From Bombus terrestris (taxonomy: Eukaryota > Arthropoda > Insecta > Hymenoptera > Apidae), in assembly GCF_910591885.1 (NCBI RefSeq), contig NC_063281.1, positions 14,119,200 through 14,183,199 on the forward strand: 64,000 bases of DNA, read 5' to 3'. Under the pieces are notes generated by a model that saw only the letters and a program-made list of their open reading frames with translations, ran no database searches and was not told the DNA's origin. Every line of letters starts with the position of its first letter. The first letter of the stretch is position 1. Positions 63,401 to 64,000 of the stretch are shown here, in pieces. The position numbers and the translations under genes were made by a program.

Positions 63401-64000
63401 ACTGTGCTAATCGAATCCTAGGAATCTGCAAGTGTTAAATTAGCGACAATGTGGTTAAGTATCATGAAATTCTAGTGTCATTAGCAAACACACGTTGCAC
63501 GTATCTTTGCACATCAGTACGTAAAGCATTATTGCTTTTCCACGTTCATATATACATATTACCAAACGAGCTTCGGCAACCACGTATGAAATTCCCGTTC
63601 ACTTCGCACTTTCATATTTTTACCTTCTACGTTTTGTAAATTTCGCGCAATTCGTTACAACATCTACGAGGAGACGCGCGTACCGGGAATTATTGTCCGG
63701 CAAAGCTGTAAATTTTCCAATAAAACATAGCCACGTTGGACTTACTACGTTCATCGTCGCTTTATCGTACAACGTTCATACGAGTAGAACATTTTCGTCC
63801 CGTGATAAACATCTTTTTACCTCGATTTGAAAAAATACCTATTATTAAACAAATTCAATTATGCGATGTAAATTGTTCGCATAGTAGCTATAGTTTACGA
63901 TTGCAAAGTGGTACAAGTTATTGAAAGTAACAAAACTCAAGGTGTCTGTTATTATCCCCTTGCATTATACTTGCAAGTCATACTTTTGGCATTTTAACTA
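60472..64000. other. Right-hand end, no gene recognised
   Basis: Probably intron or 5' flank of the SAM gene. The only slightly coding-like patch is 62100-62290, where both strands have moderately open frames and a plus-strand donor-like ACAG|GTGAGC lies at 62261, but no frame is convincing. The rest is AT-rich DNA with chance frames. Confidence 0.5.

Overview
This window looks like nuclear DNA of an insect, most likely a hymenopteran (a bee or relative). It is AT-rich but CpG-rich, packed with short tandem repeats, and its genes are small exons with GT..AG introns separated by kilobases of non-coding sequence. The species call is an inference from composition and gene structure. There are no operons, ribosome-binding sites, CRISPR arrays or recognisable viral genes.

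Three protein-coding loci and one tRNA gene can be supported. (1) At 451-8987, minus strand, is the 5' half of an echinoderm microtubule-associated protein-like (EML/EMAP) gene: start codon, trimerising coiled coil, Ser/Arg-rich linker and a HELP exon. The WD-repeat part lies beyond the left edge. (2) At 28302-30648, minus strand, is a complete four-exon NPC2-like (ML-domain) gene for a secreted lipid carrier of 160 residues, with a double AATAAA signal just past the stop. A tRNA-Ser(CGA) gene lies on the plus strand at 27811-27892, tail-to-tail with it. (3) From about 60 kb down to 36896, minus strand, is the 3' part of a large gene for a mostly disordered, probably scaffold-type protein. It ends in a coiled coil, a C-terminal SAM domain split by an intron, and a hydrophobic C-terminus (-YVV) of the kind PDZ domains bind. 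At least thirteen exons join in frame. I do not recognise the gene by name, and its 5' end is probably outside the window.

The rest is intron and intergenic DNA: 8988-27810 (about 19 kb), 30649-36895 and about 60.5-64 kb. These hold microsatellites of many kinds, including several different pentanucleotide arrays, a roughly 165-bp (TG)n array close behind a splice donor of the SAM gene, and a 29-bp imperfect inverted repeat just upstream of the NPC2 gene. There are a few weak promoter-like or exon-like signals. The three genes show no functional link: a cytoskeletal protein, a secreted lipid carrier and a putative scaffold. No convincing new system was found. The items most worth a second look are the SAM scaffold gene (identity, cassette exon, PolyQ/PolyGly exon next to the CA-repeat intron) and the inverted repeat near NPC2.
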